Positions 33,433 to 43,473 of a stretch of 64,000 nt of DNA are shown here, in pieces. The number at the start of each line of letters is the position of its first letter. The stretch's first letter is position 1. Position numbers and translations under genes: made by a program. The DNA is from Actinopolymorpha cephalotaxi (GTDB lineage Bacteria; Actinomycetota; Actinomycetes; Propionibacteriales; Actinopolymorphaceae): the NCBI RefSeq assembly GCF_013408535.1, contig NZ_JACBZA010000001.1, positions 2,502,850-2,566,849 on the forward strand, in the 5' to 3' direction. The notes under the pieces are model-generated. The model was not told the origin of the DNA. It made no database searches and saw only the letters and a program-made list of their open reading frames with translations.

Positions 33433-34104
33433 CTACCCGATCGGCTTGGATGCCTCCGCCGCCAGCGCGCGCAGGTGGTTGACCGCTCGGTCGGGATCCT
33501 CCGCGCCGAAGACCGCCGAGCCCGCGACGAAGACGTCGGCGCCGGCCTCCGCGCAGCGTTCGATGGTCTCCGCCGAGACTCCGCCGTCCACCTGCAGCCA
33601 CAGGTCCAGGCCCCGCCCGCTGGCGAGCTCCCGGGCCCGCCGGATCTTGGGCAGGCACAGGTCGAGGAACTTCTGACCGCCGAACCCCGGCTCGACCGTC
33701 ATCACCAGCAGCATGTCCAGCTCGCCCAGCAGGTCGGCGTACGGCTCGACCGGCGTCGCCGGCTTCAGCGCCATCCCGGCGCGGCTGCCGAGCGCGCGCA
33801 GCTCACGGGCCAGCCGGATCGGCGCGTGCGCGGCCTCCACGTGGAACGTCACGCTGGCCACCCCGGCGTCGGCGTAGGCGGGTGCCCACCGGTCGGGGTC
33901 CTCGATCATCAGGTGGCAGTCGATCGGCAGGTCCGTCGCCGCCTGCAGGGACTCCACCACCGGAAGTCCCAGCGTGAGGTTGGGGACGAAGTGGTTGTCC
34001 ATCACGTCGACGTGCAGCCAGTCGGCCGCCTGGACCGACTCGGCTGCCTGGGCCAGCCGCGCGAAGTCGGCCGACAGGATGCTCGGTGCTATCTGAACGC
34101 CCAT
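33433..34104 (-). CDS. rpe: Ribulose-phosphate 3-epimerase
   Basis: A 223-residue TIM barrel. [12 protein letters not shown] at the start, [17 protein letters not shown] (metal His/Asp) near 30-46, [23 protein letters not shown] (catalytic Asp region) and [10 protein letters not shown]. It interconverts ribulose-5-P and xylulose-5-P in the pentose phosphate pathway, supplying ribulose-5-P also needed by RibB. ATG 34104 lies 13 bases after the rsmB stop. Confidence 0.96.
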   Translation of the reverse strand: MGVQIAPSILSADFARLAQAAESVQAADWLHVDVMDNHFVPNLTLGLPVVESLQAATDLPIDCHLMIEDPDRWAPAYADAGVASVTFHVEAAHAPIRLARELRALGSRAGMALKPATPVEPYADLLGELDMLLVMTVEPGFGGQKFLDLCLPKIRRARELASGRGLDLWLQVDGGVSAETIERCAEAGADVFVAGSAVFGAEDPDRAVNHLRALAAEASKPIG

Positions 34105-34117
34105 GGTGGTCGCGACT

Positions 34118-35761
34118 CTACTGGGACGAGCGGCCGTCCTCGGTGCGGGTGCCGTGGTTGCCGTGGTTGGCGTCGTTGCCGTCGGTTCGGCGCAGCAGGG
34201 CGAGGAACATCGCGTCCGTGCCGTGCCGGTGGGGCCACAGCTGCACCTCGGGGCCGTCGCCGAGGTCGGGTACGCCGGGCAGCAGCGGGCGTGCGTCCAG
34301 GCGTTCGACGTCGGAGCGGCCGGCCAGCACCGCGGCCACGACGTCGCGGGTCTCGGCCAGGTGCGGGGAGCAGGTGACGTACGCGACGACGCCGCCCACC
34401 CGCACCGAGTCCAGCGCCGTGGTGAGGAGTTCCGCCTGCAGCGGGGTGAGCCCGGCGACGTCGCCGGCTGCCCGCCGCCAGCGTGCCTCCGGACGGCGGC
34501 GCAGTGCACCGAGTCCGGTGCACGGCGCGTCGACGAGTACCCGGTCGAAGACACCGGGCGGCCAGGCCGGCGCGGTGCCGTCGGCGACCACGGTGCCGAG
34601 GACGCCGCGCGAGCGCCGGCCCCGGGGAGTGAGGGCCCGGTCGACCAACTCGGCCCGGTGCGGCTGGAGCTCGGCGGCCAGCAGCGCGGCCGAGCGCCGT
34701 CCGGCCAGGCCGGCGAGCAGGGCGGCCTTGCCGCCGGGGCCGGCGCACAGGTCGAGCCAGCGCTCGTCGGTGCCGCTGCCACTGCCGCTGTCGCCGCCGG
34801 CCAGCGGCGCCTCCGCCAGCGCGGTCGCGACGAGTTGGCTGCCCTCGTCCTGCACACCGGCGCGGCCCTGGGCCACCGCCTGGATCCGGTGCGGGTCCCC
34901 GCCTTCGGTCAGCACGACGGCGTACGGAGACCACCGGCCGGGTTCGGCGCCCTCGGCCCGAAGGTCCGCCACACTCGACCGGCCCGGCCAGGCCGCGAGT
35001 GTCACCCGGGCCGGCTCGTTGTCGGCCGCGAGCGCGGCGGCCGTCTCGGCGAGCGAGCCGTCGAGCGCGGCCGCGAACGCCTCCACCACCCACCGCGGGT
35101 GCGCGTGCACCGCGGCCAGGTGGCCGATCGGATCCCGGTCGTACGGCGGGGCGAGCTCGGCCTGCCAGCCGGGCAGGTCGCGGGCCGCCACCTTCCGCAG
35201 GACGGCGTTGACGAACTTCGACGGGCCGATGCCGGCCACCCCGCGGGCCAGGTCGACGCTGGTCGCCACCGCCGCGTGCGCGGGCACCCGCATGCCGAGA
35301 ATCTGGTGCGCACCAAGGCGAAGGACGTCCCGGACCTCGGGGTCGAGCTTCGTCAAGGGACGGTTGACACAGTGGGCGAGCACGTCGTCGTAACCGCCGC
35401 GCCGCAGGGTGCCGTGGGCGAGTTCGGTGGCGAAGGCGGCGTCCCGTCCGGACAGGCCGCGCTCCCGCAGGGCCGAGGGCAGCACGAGGTTGGCGTAGGC
35501 GTCGCGGACCGACACCGCGTGCACCACGTCGTAGGCGGCCAGCCGGGCGGGATCCACCCCGGCACGTCGCTGCCCGCCCGCGCCGCCGGTCGGACGGGGC
35601 TGTCGCCGGCCCGCGCCGCCTCGCTGCCCGCCGGCTGCGGGGGCGCCGGTACGCCGGGCGCCGCCGGACCTTCCACCCGTGCCGGAGCTACCGGAGCTAC
35701 CGGACCTGCCGGAACCGCCAAAACTGCCAACGCCGCCGGGCCTGCCGGACTCGGATGCCAT
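34118..35761 (-). CDS. rsmB: 16S rRNA (cytosine-967-C5) methyltransferase
   Basis: 547 residues: an N-terminal glycine/serine/arginine-rich disordered extension (about 1-68) not found in E. coli RsmB, a NusB-like RNA-binding domain (about 70-200, [20 protein letters not shown]), then a class I SAM methyltransferase: [16 protein letters not shown], the first cysteine in [13 protein letters not shown], and the catalytic cysteine in [11 protein letters not shown]. It methylates C967 of 16S rRNA. The ATG start shares one base with the fmt stop (TGATG). Confidence 0.94.
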   Translation of the reverse strand: MASESGRPGGVGSFGGSGRSGSSGSSGTGGRSGGARRTGAPAAGGQRGGAGRRQPRPTGGAGGQRRAGVDPARLAAYDVVHAVSVRDAYANLVLPSALRERGLSGRDAAFATELAHGTLRRGGYDDVLAHCVNRPLTKLDPEVRDVLRLGAHQILGMRVPAHAAVATSVDLARGVAGIGPSKFVNAVLRKVAARDLPGWQAELAPPYDRDPIGHLAAVHAHPRWVVEAFAAALDGSLAETAAALAADNEPARVTLAAWPGRSSVADLRAEGAEPGRWSPYAVVLTEGGDPHRIQAVAQGRAGVQDEGSQLVATALAEAPLAGGDSGSGSGTDERWLDLCAGPGGKAALLAGLAGRRSAALLAAELQPHRAELVDRALTPRGRRSRGVLGTVVADGTAPAWPPGVFDRVLVDAPCTGLGALRRRPEARWRRAAGDVAGLTPLQAELLTTALDSVRVGGVVAYVTCSPHLAETRDVVAAVLAGRSDVERLDARPLLPGVPDLGDGPEVQLWPHRHGTDAMFLALLRRTDGNDANHGNHGTRTEDGRSSQ

Positions 35762-36687
35762 CAGGTGAGGGACTCCTCGTCGGTCGGACGTACGCCACGC
35801 GCCCAGTCGGCCGCCTGCATCGCCTGCTTGCCCGGCGGGCGTACCTCACCGAGGGCCACCGGAACGCTGCCGGTGCCGACGAGGACCCTGGACTTCTCCG
35901 CCCGCAGCCGCCCGGGCGGCAGCACCTCCGCGTCCGGGACGACGGCGACCGGTCCGAGCTTGAGGCGTTCGTCGCAGAACGTCGTCCACGCGCCGGGGGC
36001 GGGCGTGGCCGAGCGGACCAGCCGGTCGACGGCGAACGCGGGGGCCTTCCAGTCCACGCGTACGTCGTCCACCTCGACCTTGCGTGCGTACGTCACGCCG
36101 TCGGCGGGCTGGGGCCGGGCCTCCAGCGTGCCCGCGGCGATGCCGTCGAGGGTGTCCGCCAGCAGCCGTGCGCCGCTGCGAGCGAGCCGGTCGAGCAGGT
36201 CGCCCGCGGTGTCGGTGGGGCCGATCGGCTCGGTGAGAACGCCGTAGACCGGTCCGGCGTCCAGCTCCTCCACGATCTGGAACGTCGACGCGCCGGTCAC
36301 GTCGTCACCGGCGCGGACCGCGTGCTGCACCGGTGCCGCGCCGCGCCAGGCGGGCAGCACCGAGAAGTGCAGGTTGATCCAGCCGTGCCGGGGGATGTCC
36401 AGCACGCTCGCCGGCAGCAGTCCGCCGTACGCCACCACCGGGCAGGCGTCGGGAGCGATCTCACGCAGCCGTTCGGCGAACGCCGGGTCCTTCGCGGACT
36501 TCGGGGTGAGCACCTCGATCCCGGCGGCACGGGCGCGTTCGGCGACCGGCGACGGATGCAGCCTGCGGCCCCGGCCCGAGGGCGCGTCCGGCCGGGTCAG
36601 CACTGCGACGACCTCGTGGCGGCCGGCCAGGATCGCCTCCAGGGCGGGCACCGCCGCCTCGGGCGTACCCGCGAACAGCAACCGCAT
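35761..36687 (-). CDS. fmt: Methionyl-tRNA formyltransferase
   Basis: 308 residues. [20 protein letters not shown] starts the formyltransferase fold; [14 protein letters not shown] and the folate/active-site [17 protein letters not shown] follow, with N, H and the catalytic Asp in ELDAGPVY. The C-terminal OB-fold is about 205-300. It formylates Met-tRNAi using 10-formyl-THF. ATG 36687 follows GGAGAACGCC, 50 bases after def; the enzymes act at opposite ends of the same cycle. Translationally coupled to rsmB. Confidence 0.95.
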   Translation of the reverse strand: MRLLFAGTPEAAVPALEAILAGRHEVVAVLTRPDAPSGRGRRLHPSPVAERARAAGIEVLTPKSAKDPAFAERLREIAPDACPVVAYGGLLPASVLDIPRHGWINLHFSVLPAWRGAAPVQHAVRAGDDVTGASTFQIVEELDAGPVYGVLTEPIGPTDTAGDLLDRLARSGARLLADTLDGIAAGTLEARPQPADGVTYARKVEVDDVRVDWKAPAFAVDRLVRSATPAPGAWTTFCDERLKLGPVAVVPDAEVLPPGRLRAEKSRVLVGTGSVPVALGEVRPPGKQAMQAADWARGVRPTDEESLT

Positions 36688-36737
36688 CCGGGCGTTCTCC
36701 TCCGGCGCCGCGGACTCCCCCGCGTTCACCGCCGGCA

Positions 36738-37283
36738 CTACAGCGCCCGGCCCAGTGTCGGATGCGGCGACACCCGGACCGCGGGCGGCGCCTGGCCGGC
36801 CCACTCCGCCTCGCGGATCGCCCGCAGGGCGGCCTTGCGCGCCTCCCGGTCGAGCCGGTCGACGAAGAGCACGCCGTCCAGGTGGTCGGTCTCGTGCTGG
36901 ACGCAGCGCGCGAGCAGGTCCGACCCCTCCACGGTCACCGGCTCGCCGTGCAGGTCGTAGCCCTTGGCCACGACCCGCAGCGCGCGCCGGCAATCGAAGG
37001 TGAAACCGGGGATCGACAGGCACCCCTCCGGCCCGAACTGCTCCTCCTCGGACAGGTCGAGCTGCGGGTTGATCAGGTGACCGACGACGTCGTCGACGTG
37101 GTAGGTGAAGACCCGGAGCCCGACGCCGATCTGCGGCGCGGCCAGGCCGCTGCCGGGCGCTTCGAGCATGGTGTCGGTGAGGTCGGCGACCAGCTTGCGC
37201 AGCTCCTTGTCGAAGTCGCGCACAGGCTCGGCCGGAGTCCGCAGCACCGGATCACCGAACAGTCGGATGGGCTGGACAGCCAC
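36738..37283 (-). CDS. def: Peptide deformylase
   Basis: 181 residues with all three signature motifs: [11 protein letters not shown] at about 45-55, EGCLSIPG (metal Cys) near 86-93, and QHETDHLDG (metal histidines, catalytic Glu) near 128-136. It removes formyl from the N-terminal Met in the cytoplasm. GTG 37283 follows GAGGAGACCTGC. It starts the def-fmt-rsmB-rpe-cupin transcript and is divergent from the NUDIX gene. Confidence 0.96.
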   Translation of the reverse strand: MAVQPIRLFGDPVLRTPAEPVRDFDKELRKLVADLTDTMLEAPGSGLAAPQIGVGLRVFTYHVDDVVGHLINPQLDLSEEEQFGPEGCLSIPGFTFDCRRALRVVAKGYDLHGEPVTVEGSDLLARCVQHETDHLDGVLFVDRLDREARKAALRAIREAEWAGQAPPAVRVSPHPTLGRAL

Positions 37284-37408
37284 GCAGGTCTCCTCGATCA
37301 GCTCACAGGCGTCCCCGCCAGTCTACGGACGCCCCGGATCCGGCCCGACCGGGCCATTTCGCCAGGAGATCGCCAGGTGTTCGCCGGGAGTGTGTCCGCC
37401 CCACACCG

Positions 37409-37414
37409 TAGGGT
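37409..37414 (+). promoter_or_regulatory. -10 box of leaderless NUDIX gene
   Basis: TAGGGT, seven bases before ATG 37422, with no ribosome binding site. Confidence 0.6.
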
Positions 37415-37421
37415 CTGCGCC

Positions 37422-38003
37422 ATGCGATGGACCGTGCACGGCGAGCGTGAGATCTACTCCAGCGACTGGGTGCGGCTCACCCTGGTCGACGTCGAGGTGC
37501 CCGGACTGCGCCGGTTCGACCACCACGTCCTGCGGATGCCCCGCCCGGCCGCCGGGGTGGTGGTGCACGACCCCGAGCGGGGTCTGCTGCTGCTGTACCG
37601 GCACCGGTTCATCACCGACACCTGGGGCTGGGAGATCCCGGCCGGCGGCGTCGACGCGGGCGAGAGCCCGGCGCAGGCCGCCGGGCGGGAGGTTCTCGAG
37701 GAGACCGGCTGGCGGCCGGGGCCGTTGCGCGAGCTGGCGGCGTACCACCCGAGCAACGGGATCGCCGACCAGCGCTTCCATCTCTTCCTCGCCGACGGGG
37801 CGACCAGGGTGGGTGCGCCGAGCGACCCCAGCGAGGCGGAGCGGGTCGAGTGGGTGCCGCTTCCGGAGGTACGCCGGATCGTGCGCGACGGGCGGATGCG
37901 CGATGGGCTGTCGTTCACCGCGGTGCTGTACGCGCTCGCGTTCGACGAGATGGAAAGCCCCGACCGGCCGGCGACGGAGGCGTCCCCGGCGCCGCTCTCC
38001 TGA
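37422..38003 (+). CDS. NUDIX hydrolase (ADP-ribose pyrophosphatase-like)
   Basis: A 193-residue NUDIX protein. The Nudix box runs from AGGVDAGESPAQAAGREVLE to ETGWRPG (about 67-93), with the REVLEET core intact. The strand before it (YRHRFITDTWGWEIP) resembles ADP-ribose pyrophosphatases, and E-rich strands after it complete the fold. It interrupts the usual priA-def neighbourhood on the opposite strand. Leaderless-type -10 upstream. Substrate not certain. Confidence 0.9.
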   Translation: MRWTVHGEREIYSSDWVRLTLVDVEVPGLRRFDHHVLRMPRPAAGVVVHDPERGLLLLYRHRFITDTWGWEIPAGGVDAGESPAQAAGREVLEETGWRPGPLRELAAYHPSNGIADQRFHLFLADGATRVGAPSDPSEAERVEWVPLPEVRRIVRDGRMRDGLSFTAVLYALAFDEMESPDRPATEASPAPLS

Positions 38004-38029
38004 CGTCCCTGTGACGGCGTGCTCGCCGG

Positions 38030-38731
38030 TCACACCGGCAGGCCGGCCGCCTTCAGCTGGCCGCGCAGCGTCGCGCCGTCCACGAAGACCTCCGCACGCA
38101 GTCCCACCTCGCGGGCGGCGTGCACGTTGACCGGCACGTCGTCGGTGTAGAACGTCGTGTCCGCGGTCAGGTCGTGCCGGTCCAGCAGCAGGCGGTAGAT
38201 CGCGGGGTCCGGTTTGGAGACCCGCTCCACACCGGACACCACCGCGCCGTCGAGGTCGGCGAGGAACGGCCACTGCTCGCAGGCGACCGTCCACTTCTCC
38301 GCGGAGAAGTTCGTCAGGGCGTACGTCGGGACGCCGGCGGCCCGCAGCGTGTCCAGCACCGCGACGGTCTCCTCCAGGGTGCCGGCGACCATCTCCGCCC
38401 AGCGTTCGTCGTAGGCCTGGATCAGGTCCCGGTGCTCGGGGAACCGGCCGGTCAGCTCGGCCACACCCTCGGCCCAGGTCCGGCCCGCGTCCTGCGCGGC
38501 GTTCCATTCCGGAGTGCAGACCTGCGCCAGGAACCGCTCGATCTCGGCCTCGTCGGACAGCAACGTGCGGTAGAGGTAGCGGGGGTTCCAGTCCAGCAGG
38601 ACCCCGCCCACGTCGAACACGACGGCCTCGAGCGATGTCCGGGACGGCTGGGACGGCGAGGCCTGGGACGGCGAGGCCTGGGACGGCGAGGCCTGGGACG
38701 GCGAAGCGGTTGGCTGGTCTGCGTGCGTCAC
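38030..38731 (-). CDS. HAD family hydrolase with repetitive N-terminus
   Basis: A 233-residue HAD-like protein. FDVGGVLLDWNPRYLYRTL (motif I, about 39-57), ALTNFSAEKW (motif II), SKPDPAIYRLLL (motif III) and FYTDDVPVNVHAA (motif IV) are present, with a haloacid-dehalogenase-type cap. The N-terminus before residue 33 is a tandem SPSQA repeat encoded by a 15-base repeat, so it may be slippage-prone. It removes phosphate or halide from a small molecule. GTG start with a leaderless-type -10 (TAGGGT). Confidence 0.9.
   Translation of the reverse strand: MTHADQPTASPSQASPSQASPSQASPSQPSRTSLEAVVFDVGGVLLDWNPRYLYRTLLSDEAEIERFLAQVCTPEWNAAQDAGRTWAEGVAELTGRFPEHRDLIQAYDERWAEMVAGTLEETVAVLDTLRAAGVPTYALTNFSAEKWTVACEQWPFLADLDGAVVSGVERVSKPDPAIYRLLLDRHDLTADTTFYTDDVPVNVHAAREVGLRAEVFVDGATLRGQLKAAGLPV
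38650..38694. repeat. 15-bp tandem repeat inside the HAD gene
   Basis: Three perfect copies of GGGACGGCGAGGCCT (plus strand), with diverged copies on both flanks. The unit is a multiple of three, so copy changes keep the frame (SPSQA repeats). Confidence 0.92.
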
Positions 38732-38739
38732 GAACGCCG

Positions 38740-38745
38740 ACCCTA
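38740..38745 (-). promoter_or_regulatory. -10 box of leaderless HAD gene
   Basis: TAGGGT, eight bases before GTG 38731, with no ribosome binding site. Confidence 0.55.
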
Positions 38746-38770
38746 CCCGCGGCGCTCGCCCGGGCCGGAG

Positions 38771-40966
38771 CTACCCGAGGACGGCGGGGTCGACCTGGAC
38801 CCGGACCGGGCCGGGCGCCTTGCGGGCACTGCGTACCGCCTGGGCCGCCTTCAGCGCCGCCGACAGCCGGGCACCGTCCGTCCACCGCACCCGGAGGACG
38901 AGGCGGACGACCTCGTCCTCGGCGGCCAGGGGCACCGGGCCGAGCTCCTCGGTCCCCGGTGGAAGCTCGACCAGCCGGGCCAGGTCGCGTACGGCGTCCG
39001 GGGCGCCGGTCAGGGTGGCCAGCCGGACCGCCGGGGGGAACCTAGCGGCCTCGCGCTCGGCGAGCTCGCGGGCGGCCTGGTCCTGCGGCGACCACCGGAC
39101 CAGCGCCTGGAGTGCCGGCGAGCCCGGGTCGCCCACGACGACGACCGATCCACCGGCACGCGCCGGCCGGACCAGGGCGGCGGCGTTGAGCCAGCGGCGC
39201 AGCGCCTCCTCCCCCGCCCGCAGGTCCGCGCGCGCCAGCGCCAGCCAGGAGTCCAGCAGCAGAGCGCCGGCGTAGCCGCCCTCGGCCACCGGCTCCGCGC
39301 CCGGGGTGGCGACCACCAGGGCGGGTTCGGCGCCGACTGTGGACAGCACGCGGGGACCACCGGACGTGCGCACCGGAACTCTGGGGAACGCCCGGCCGAG
39401 CTCCTCCGCGGTGCGCCCCGCGCCGACCACGGGAGCGCGCAGCCGGCCACCGCCGCAGGTGGGGCACCTCCACGACACCGCGGGCCGGCCGCACCATCCG
39501 CAGCTCGGCGGTGCGCCGGCGGAGCCGAGCTGGAGCGGCCCGGCGCAGGTGGCGCAGCGCGCCGGGCCCCGGCAGGTCTGGCAGGCCAGGGCGGGGAGAT
39601 AGCCGGAGCGAGGGACCTGGACCAGCACCGGCCCGGAGCTCAGCGCCGTCCGGGCCTGTTCGAACGCCCGGTGCGGCAGCCGGACCGCGCGGGCGGCCGG
39701 GTCGCGGGCGAGGTCGGTGTCGTTGTCACCGGCCACCACCACGCGCGGGCCGCGCTCGCGGACGACGGCACGCTCGGGGACCAGCGGACGCGCCCAGCCG
39801 GTGGTCAGCAGGTGAGCGCCTTCGGCGGTGCACGCGAACCCGCCGAGCAGCGCCGCGCAGCCGGTCTCGTGCGCCCGCAGCAACAGGACCTCGCGCACGT
39901 GGGGGTAGGGAGCGCGCGGCTCGGCGTGCAGGTCGTCACCGTCGTCCCAGCAGGCGACCAGGCCGAGGTCGGCGACCGGCGCGAACGCCGCCGAACGGGT
40001 GCCGACCACGCATCGCACCGTGCCGCGGCGGACGGCCAGGAAGCGGCGGTAGCGCTCGGCCGGGCCGAGCTCGGCGGTGAGAACGACGTGCCGGTCCGGG
40101 CCGAGCACCGCACCGAACGCGGCGTCCAGCCGTGCCACGTCGCGCTGGTCGGGGACGACCACCAGCACGCCCTTGCCACCGGCGAGGGTCGCGGCGGCGG
40201 CGTGGGCGAGTGCTGCGGGCCAGTCCTCGCCGGGTACGGCGGTCCAGACCGCCCGCGGCGCGTCGCCGCGGCGCAGCGCCTCGATGAAGGCGACACCGGT
40301 CTGGTAGGCACTCCACGGCCCGGGCCGGATGCCGCCGTCGTGGCCGGCGAGCGAGTCCTCACCGGAAGCCTGGGTGCCGTCGCCCGGACCCGCCGCTTCC
40401 CCGCCGGGAGCCCCGGCCGCGTCGACGGACTCCGTGGACCGGGCGGTGCCGGAGGCAGCGGAAACGGAGGCAGCGGAACCGGCGGAGTCGCCGGAGTCGG
40501 CGGAACCGGCGGCGGGTGTGCCGGTGGCTTTGGCGGTGGCGCCTTCCACCCGCGCGTGCCGTGGCGGCACCGCCAGCCGCAGCACGTCGGCGAGCGTGCC
40601 GGCGTAACGGTCGGCGACCCGGCGGGCCAGCCGGGCGATCTCGGGTGCGAGCACCGGCTCGGCGGACACCACCCGCCGCAGGGGCATCAGCCGGCCGCGG
40701 TGGTCGGACTCGGCCACGCGTTCGAGCACGAAGCCGTCGAGGTCCTGCCCGGCGAACCGCACGCGCACCCGGGCGCCCGGCACGCAGGTGGCGTGTATCC
40801 GCTCGGGCACGAGGTAGTCGAAGGGCCGGTCGAGGTGCGCCAGCGGCACGTCGACCAGCACGCGCGCGACCGGGAGCTCCGGGGCCGGCTGCTGCGGGCT
40901 CGCGGCGCGCGGCTTGCGCACCTTGCCCCGTACCAGCGCCAGCTGGCCTCCGTCGTCCTCGGTCAC
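38771..40966 (-). CDS. priA: Primosomal protein PriA (probable non-helicase actinobacterial form)
   Basis: A 731-residue PriA. The N-terminal 3'-end-binding domain (RVLVDVPLAHLDRPFDYLVP) and the eight zinc cysteines (CQTCRGPARCATCAGPL, then CGWCG and CPTCGG) are intact. The expected Walker A GxTGSGKT is replaced by a PGEDWPAALA-type sequence and the DEEH box by WDDGDDLHAE, so ATP hydrolysis is unlikely. A disordered Ala/Gly/Ser insert of about 70 residues (about 143-213) follows the first domain. Replication restart scaffolding is the inferred role. GTG 40966, leaderless-type -10. Confidence 0.92.
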   Translation of the reverse strand: MTEDDGGQLALVRGKVRKPRAASPQQPAPELPVARVLVDVPLAHLDRPFDYLVPERIHATCVPGARVRVRFAGQDLDGFVLERVAESDHRGRLMPLRRVVSAEPVLAPEIARLARRVADRYAGTLADVLRLAVPPRHARVEGATAKATGTPAAGSADSGDSAGSAASVSAASGTARSTESVDAAGAPGGEAAGPGDGTQASGEDSLAGHDGGIRPGPWSAYQTGVAFIEALRRGDAPRAVWTAVPGEDWPAALAHAAAATLAGGKGVLVVVPDQRDVARLDAAFGAVLGPDRHVVLTAELGPAERYRRFLAVRRGTVRCVVGTRSAAFAPVADLGLVACWDDGDDLHAEPRAPYPHVREVLLLRAHETGCAALLGGFACTAEGAHLLTTGWARPLVPERAVVRERGPRVVVAGDNDTDLARDPAARAVRLPHRAFEQARTALSSGPVLVQVPRSGYLPALACQTCRGPARCATCAGPLQLGSAGAPPSCGWCGRPAVSWRCPTCGGGRLRAPVVGAGRTAEELGRAFPRVPVRTSGGPRVLSTVGAEPALVVATPGAEPVAEGGYAGALLLDSWLALARADLRAGEEALRRWLNAAALVRPARAGGSVVVVGDPGSPALQALVRWSPQDQAARELAEREAARFPPAVRLATLTGAPDAVRDLARLVELPPGTEELGPVPLAAEDEVVRLVLRVRWTDGARLSAALKAAQAVRSARKAPGPVRVQVDPAVLG

Positions 40967-40974
40967 GGCTGAAA

Positions 40975-40980
40975 AGAGTA
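40975..40980 (-). promoter_or_regulatory. -10 box of leaderless priA
   Basis: TACTCT, eight bases before GTG 40966, abutting the metK terminator hairpin. Confidence 0.5.
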
Positions 40981-41008
40981 GGGCAGGCCACCGACAGGTG
41001 GCCCGCCC
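40981..41008 (-). terminator. metK terminator
   Basis: A hairpin with a 12-bp stem (one G-U pair), minus-strand arms GGGCGGGCCACC and GGTGGCCTGCCC, a 4-base loop, and a short TACTCTTTTC tract after it. It overlaps the priA promoter area. Confidence 0.8.
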
Positions 41009-41026
41009 CTCTTGTGGGTCAGCGGA

Positions 41027-42223
41027 TCAGTGCATGCCCGCTGCGCTGCGCAGCTCCTCGGCGCGGTCGGTCCGCTCCCAGGTGAAGTCGGGCAGCTCCC
41101 GGCCGAAGTGGCCGTAGGCGGCGGTCTGGACGTAGATCGGCCGCCGCAGGTCGAGGTCGCGGATGATCGCCGCCGGCCGCAGGTCGAACACCTGCTGCAC
41201 GGCCTTCTCGATCACGTCGATCGGTGCGGCCTCGGTGCCGAAGCAGTCGACGTAGAAGCCGACCGGCTGCGCCTTGCCGATGGCGTAGGCGACCTGGCAC
41301 TCGCACCGCTTCGCCAGCCCGGCGGCGACGATGTTCTTCGCCACCCAGCGCATGGCGTACGCCGCGGACCGGTCGACCTTTGTCGGGTCCTTGCCGCTGA
41401 AGGCGCCGCCACCGTGCCGGGCGTACCCGCCGTAGGTGTCGACGATGATCTTCCGGCCGGTCAGGCCCGCGTCGCCCATCGGCCCGCCCAGCTCGAACCG
41501 GCCGGTCGGGTTGACGAAGAGCCGGTAGCCGGTGGTCTCGATGTCGAGCTCGCCGATGATCGGCTCGATCACGTGCTGGCGAATGTCCGGCGTCAGCATG
41601 TTGTCGAGGTCGATGTTGGCGGCGTGCTGCGTGGACAGCACGATCGTGTCGATCCGGGCGGGCCGGTCGCCGTCGTACTCGATCGTCACCTGCGTCTTGC
41701 CGTCGGGACGGAGGTAGGGCAGCGTCCCGTCCTTGCGGACGTCGGTGAGGCGCTTGGACAGCCGGTGCGCGAGCGTGATCGGCAGCGGCATCAGCTCGGG
41801 GGTCTCGTCGCAGGCGTAGCCGAACATCATGCCCTGGTCGCCCGCACCCTGAAGGTCGATCGGGTCGACCGAGCCGTCGGTGCGGCCCTCGTAGGCGGTG
41901 TCCACCCCCTGGGCGATGTCGGGCGACTGCGAGCCGATGGAGACCGTGACACCACACGAGGCGCCGTCGAAGCCCTTGGCCGAGGAGTCGTAGCCGATGT
42001 CGAGAATGCGCTGGCGCACCAGCGAGGCGATGTCGGCGTAGGCACTCGTGGTGACCTCGCCGGCCACCACGACCAGCCCGGTCGTCAACAGCGTCTCCAC
42101 CGCGACCCGGCTGCCGGGGTCCTCCGCGAGGAGTGCGTCGAGCACCGAATCGCTGATCTGGTCGGCGATCTTGTCCGGGTGGCCCTCGGTAACCGACTCG
42201 GATGTGAACAGTCGTCGGGTCAC
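41027..42223 (-). CDS. metK: S-adenosylmethionine synthetase
   Basis: 398 residues from GTG 42223. [20 protein letters not shown] is the standard start; [16 protein letters not shown] and [19 protein letters not shown] are the MetK signatures. I prefer GTG 42223 to ATG 42229 because GAAAGG directly abuts that ATG but is well spaced from the GTG, and family proteins begin near this point. It makes SAM from methionine and ATP. There is no SAM riboswitch in the leader. A terminator follows its stop. Confidence 0.96.
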   Translation of the reverse strand: MTRRLFTSESVTEGHPDKIADQISDSVLDALLAEDPGSRVAVETLLTTGLVVVAGEVTTSAYADIASLVRQRILDIGYDSSAKGFDGASCGVTVSIGSQSPDIAQGVDTAYEGRTDGSVDPIDLQGAGDQGMMFGYACDETPELMPLPITLAHRLSKRLTDVRKDGTLPYLRPDGKTQVTIEYDGDRPARIDTIVLSTQHAANIDLDNMLTPDIRQHVIEPIIGELDIETTGYRLFVNPTGRFELGGPMGDAGLTGRKIIVDTYGGYARHGGGAFSGKDPTKVDRSAAYAMRWVAKNIVAAGLAKRCECQVAYAIGKAQPVGFYVDCFGTEAAPIDVIEKAVQQVFDLRPAAIIRDLDLRRPIYVQTAAYGHFGRELPDFTWERTDRAEELRSAAGMH

Positions 42224-42311
42224 GGCCATCCTTTCTTCTAGGTCTTCAAGGCACTGCCTTCGGGACGCCCGGGGTGCCAGGGGATGGTCGTCCGGGCGGG
42301 CGCGCGGAGGC

Positions 42312-42330
42312 CGCGAGCGGCCCGCTCGCG
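42312..42330 (-). terminator. Hairpin between radical SAM gene and metK
   Basis: CGCGAGCG and CGCTCGCG, a perfect 8-bp stem with a 3-base loop, about 30 bases after the radical SAM stop. It may act as its terminator or sit in the metK leader. Confidence 0.5.
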
Positions 42331-42359
42331 ATCGTGCGGTGTCCGCAAGCCTAACCAGG

Positions 42360-43391
42360 TCAGCTGGACGGAGCGCGCCTATGGGGGGCGTTTCGACGAG
42401 AATCGCGTTCTGTGCCCACTCCGTGGCGTCGGGCGAGCAAAGCGATGGTCGCGGAGATCCGCTTCCGGTAGGCCGCCGGGGCGTAGGCGCCGGCGGCGTA
42501 GAGATCCTCGTAGACCGGCGCCAGCTCGGGATGCTCCCGGCCGAGCCACCGGAGATACCACTCCCGCGCGCCGGGCCGCAGGTGCAGCACGAGCGGGGTG
42601 AGACTGCTCGCTCCCGACGCGGCGATCGCGCGTACGGTCTCCTCGAGCCGGTCGGGTGCGTCGCCGAGGTGCGGCAGGATCGGCGCCATCAGCACCCCCA
42701 CCCGAAAGCCCGCGTCGGTCAGCGTCCGGACCATCCGCAGCCGGGCCTGGGGACTCGGAGTCCCCGGCTCCACCCGCCGCCACAGGTCGGCGTCGACCGA
42801 ACCCACCGAGACGCTCAGCCCCACGTCGGTCACCTGCGCGGCCTCCCGCAGCAGGTCCAGATCGCGCAGCAGCAGCGTGCCCTTGGTGAGGATTGAGAAC
42901 GGGTTGCCCGCGTCGCGCAGCGCGGCGATGATCTCCGGCATCAGGGCGTATCTGCCCTCGGCCCGTTGGTAACAGTCGACGTTGGTGCCCATCGCCACCG
43001 GCTCACCGCGCCAGCTCGGCCGGGCCAGCTCCCGGCGCAGCACCGCCGCGGCGTTGACCTTGACGATCACCTTGGTGTCGAAGTCCCGCCCGGCGTCGAG
43101 GTCGAGGTACTCGTGGGTGCGCCGGGCGAAGCAGTAGACGCAGGCGTGCCCACAGCCGCGGTAGGGGTTGATCGTCCAGTCGAAGGGCACCCGGGCCGCC
43201 GAGGGCACCTTGTTCAGCAGCGACTTCGCGTGGATCTCGTAGAACGTCATCCCCCGGAACTCCGGGGTGTCGAACGTGCGGGCGCACGCGTCCAGCCCGA
43301 ACAACGTCAGCTCAGCCGGCTCGGCCGACGCGTCGGAGCGGCCGGCACCGGCGCCGGAGCGGCCGGAGAGTCGTTGGTTGTCCCATCGCAC
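42360..43391 (-). CDS. Radical SAM protein, Rv2578c/SplB-like
   Basis: A 343-residue protein with the cluster-binding CGHACVYC (CxxxCxxC) near residues 80-87, preceded by NPYRG and followed by [30 protein letters not shown] and [12 protein letters not shown] are also conserved. It matches the Rv2578c-type spore-photoproduct-lyase-like group of actinobacteria, whose reaction is unknown. It is not a true SplB. GTG 43391 lies six bases after TAGGCT, so leaderless. It sits upstream of metK in the same direction. Confidence 0.92.
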   Translation of the reverse strand: MRWDNQRLSGRSGAGAGRSDASAEPAELTLFGLDACARTFDTPEFRGMTFYEIHAKSLLNKVPSAARVPFDWTINPYRGCGHACVYCFARRTHEYLDLDAGRDFDTKVIVKVNAAAVLRRELARPSWRGEPVAMGTNVDCYQRAEGRYALMPEIIAALRDAGNPFSILTKGTLLLRDLDLLREAAQVTDVGLSVSVGSVDADLWRRVEPGTPSPQARLRMVRTLTDAGFRVGVLMAPILPHLGDAPDRLEETVRAIAASGASSLTPLVLHLRPGAREWYLRWLGREHPELAPVYEDLYAAGAYAPAAYRKRISATIALLARRHGVGTERDSRRNAPHRRAPSS

Positions 43392-43397
43392 CGGACC

Positions 43398-43403
43398 AGC
43401 CTA
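43398..43403 (-). promoter_or_regulatory. -10 box of leaderless radical SAM gene
   Basis: TAGGCT, six bases before GTG 43391. Confidence 0.6.
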
Positions 43404-43473
43404 TCGAACGCGCGTTCGAGGAGTGGTCACCCGGCCCCGGCGCGCCGGGGCCGCCGGGTCGACAGGGTGGCGT

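Noticed and set aside
38650-38694. The tandem repeat as a CRISPR array
   Set aside because: Units are directly adjacent without spacers and lie in frame inside a coding gene.
38120-40972. A 950-codon plus-strand frame antisense to priA and the HAD gene
   Set aside because: Same GC artefact; priA is clearly real, with its zinc cysteine motifs.
42230-42359. A possible SAM riboswitch before metK
   Set aside because: The leader has a single short hairpin but no SAM riboswitch consensus blocks.
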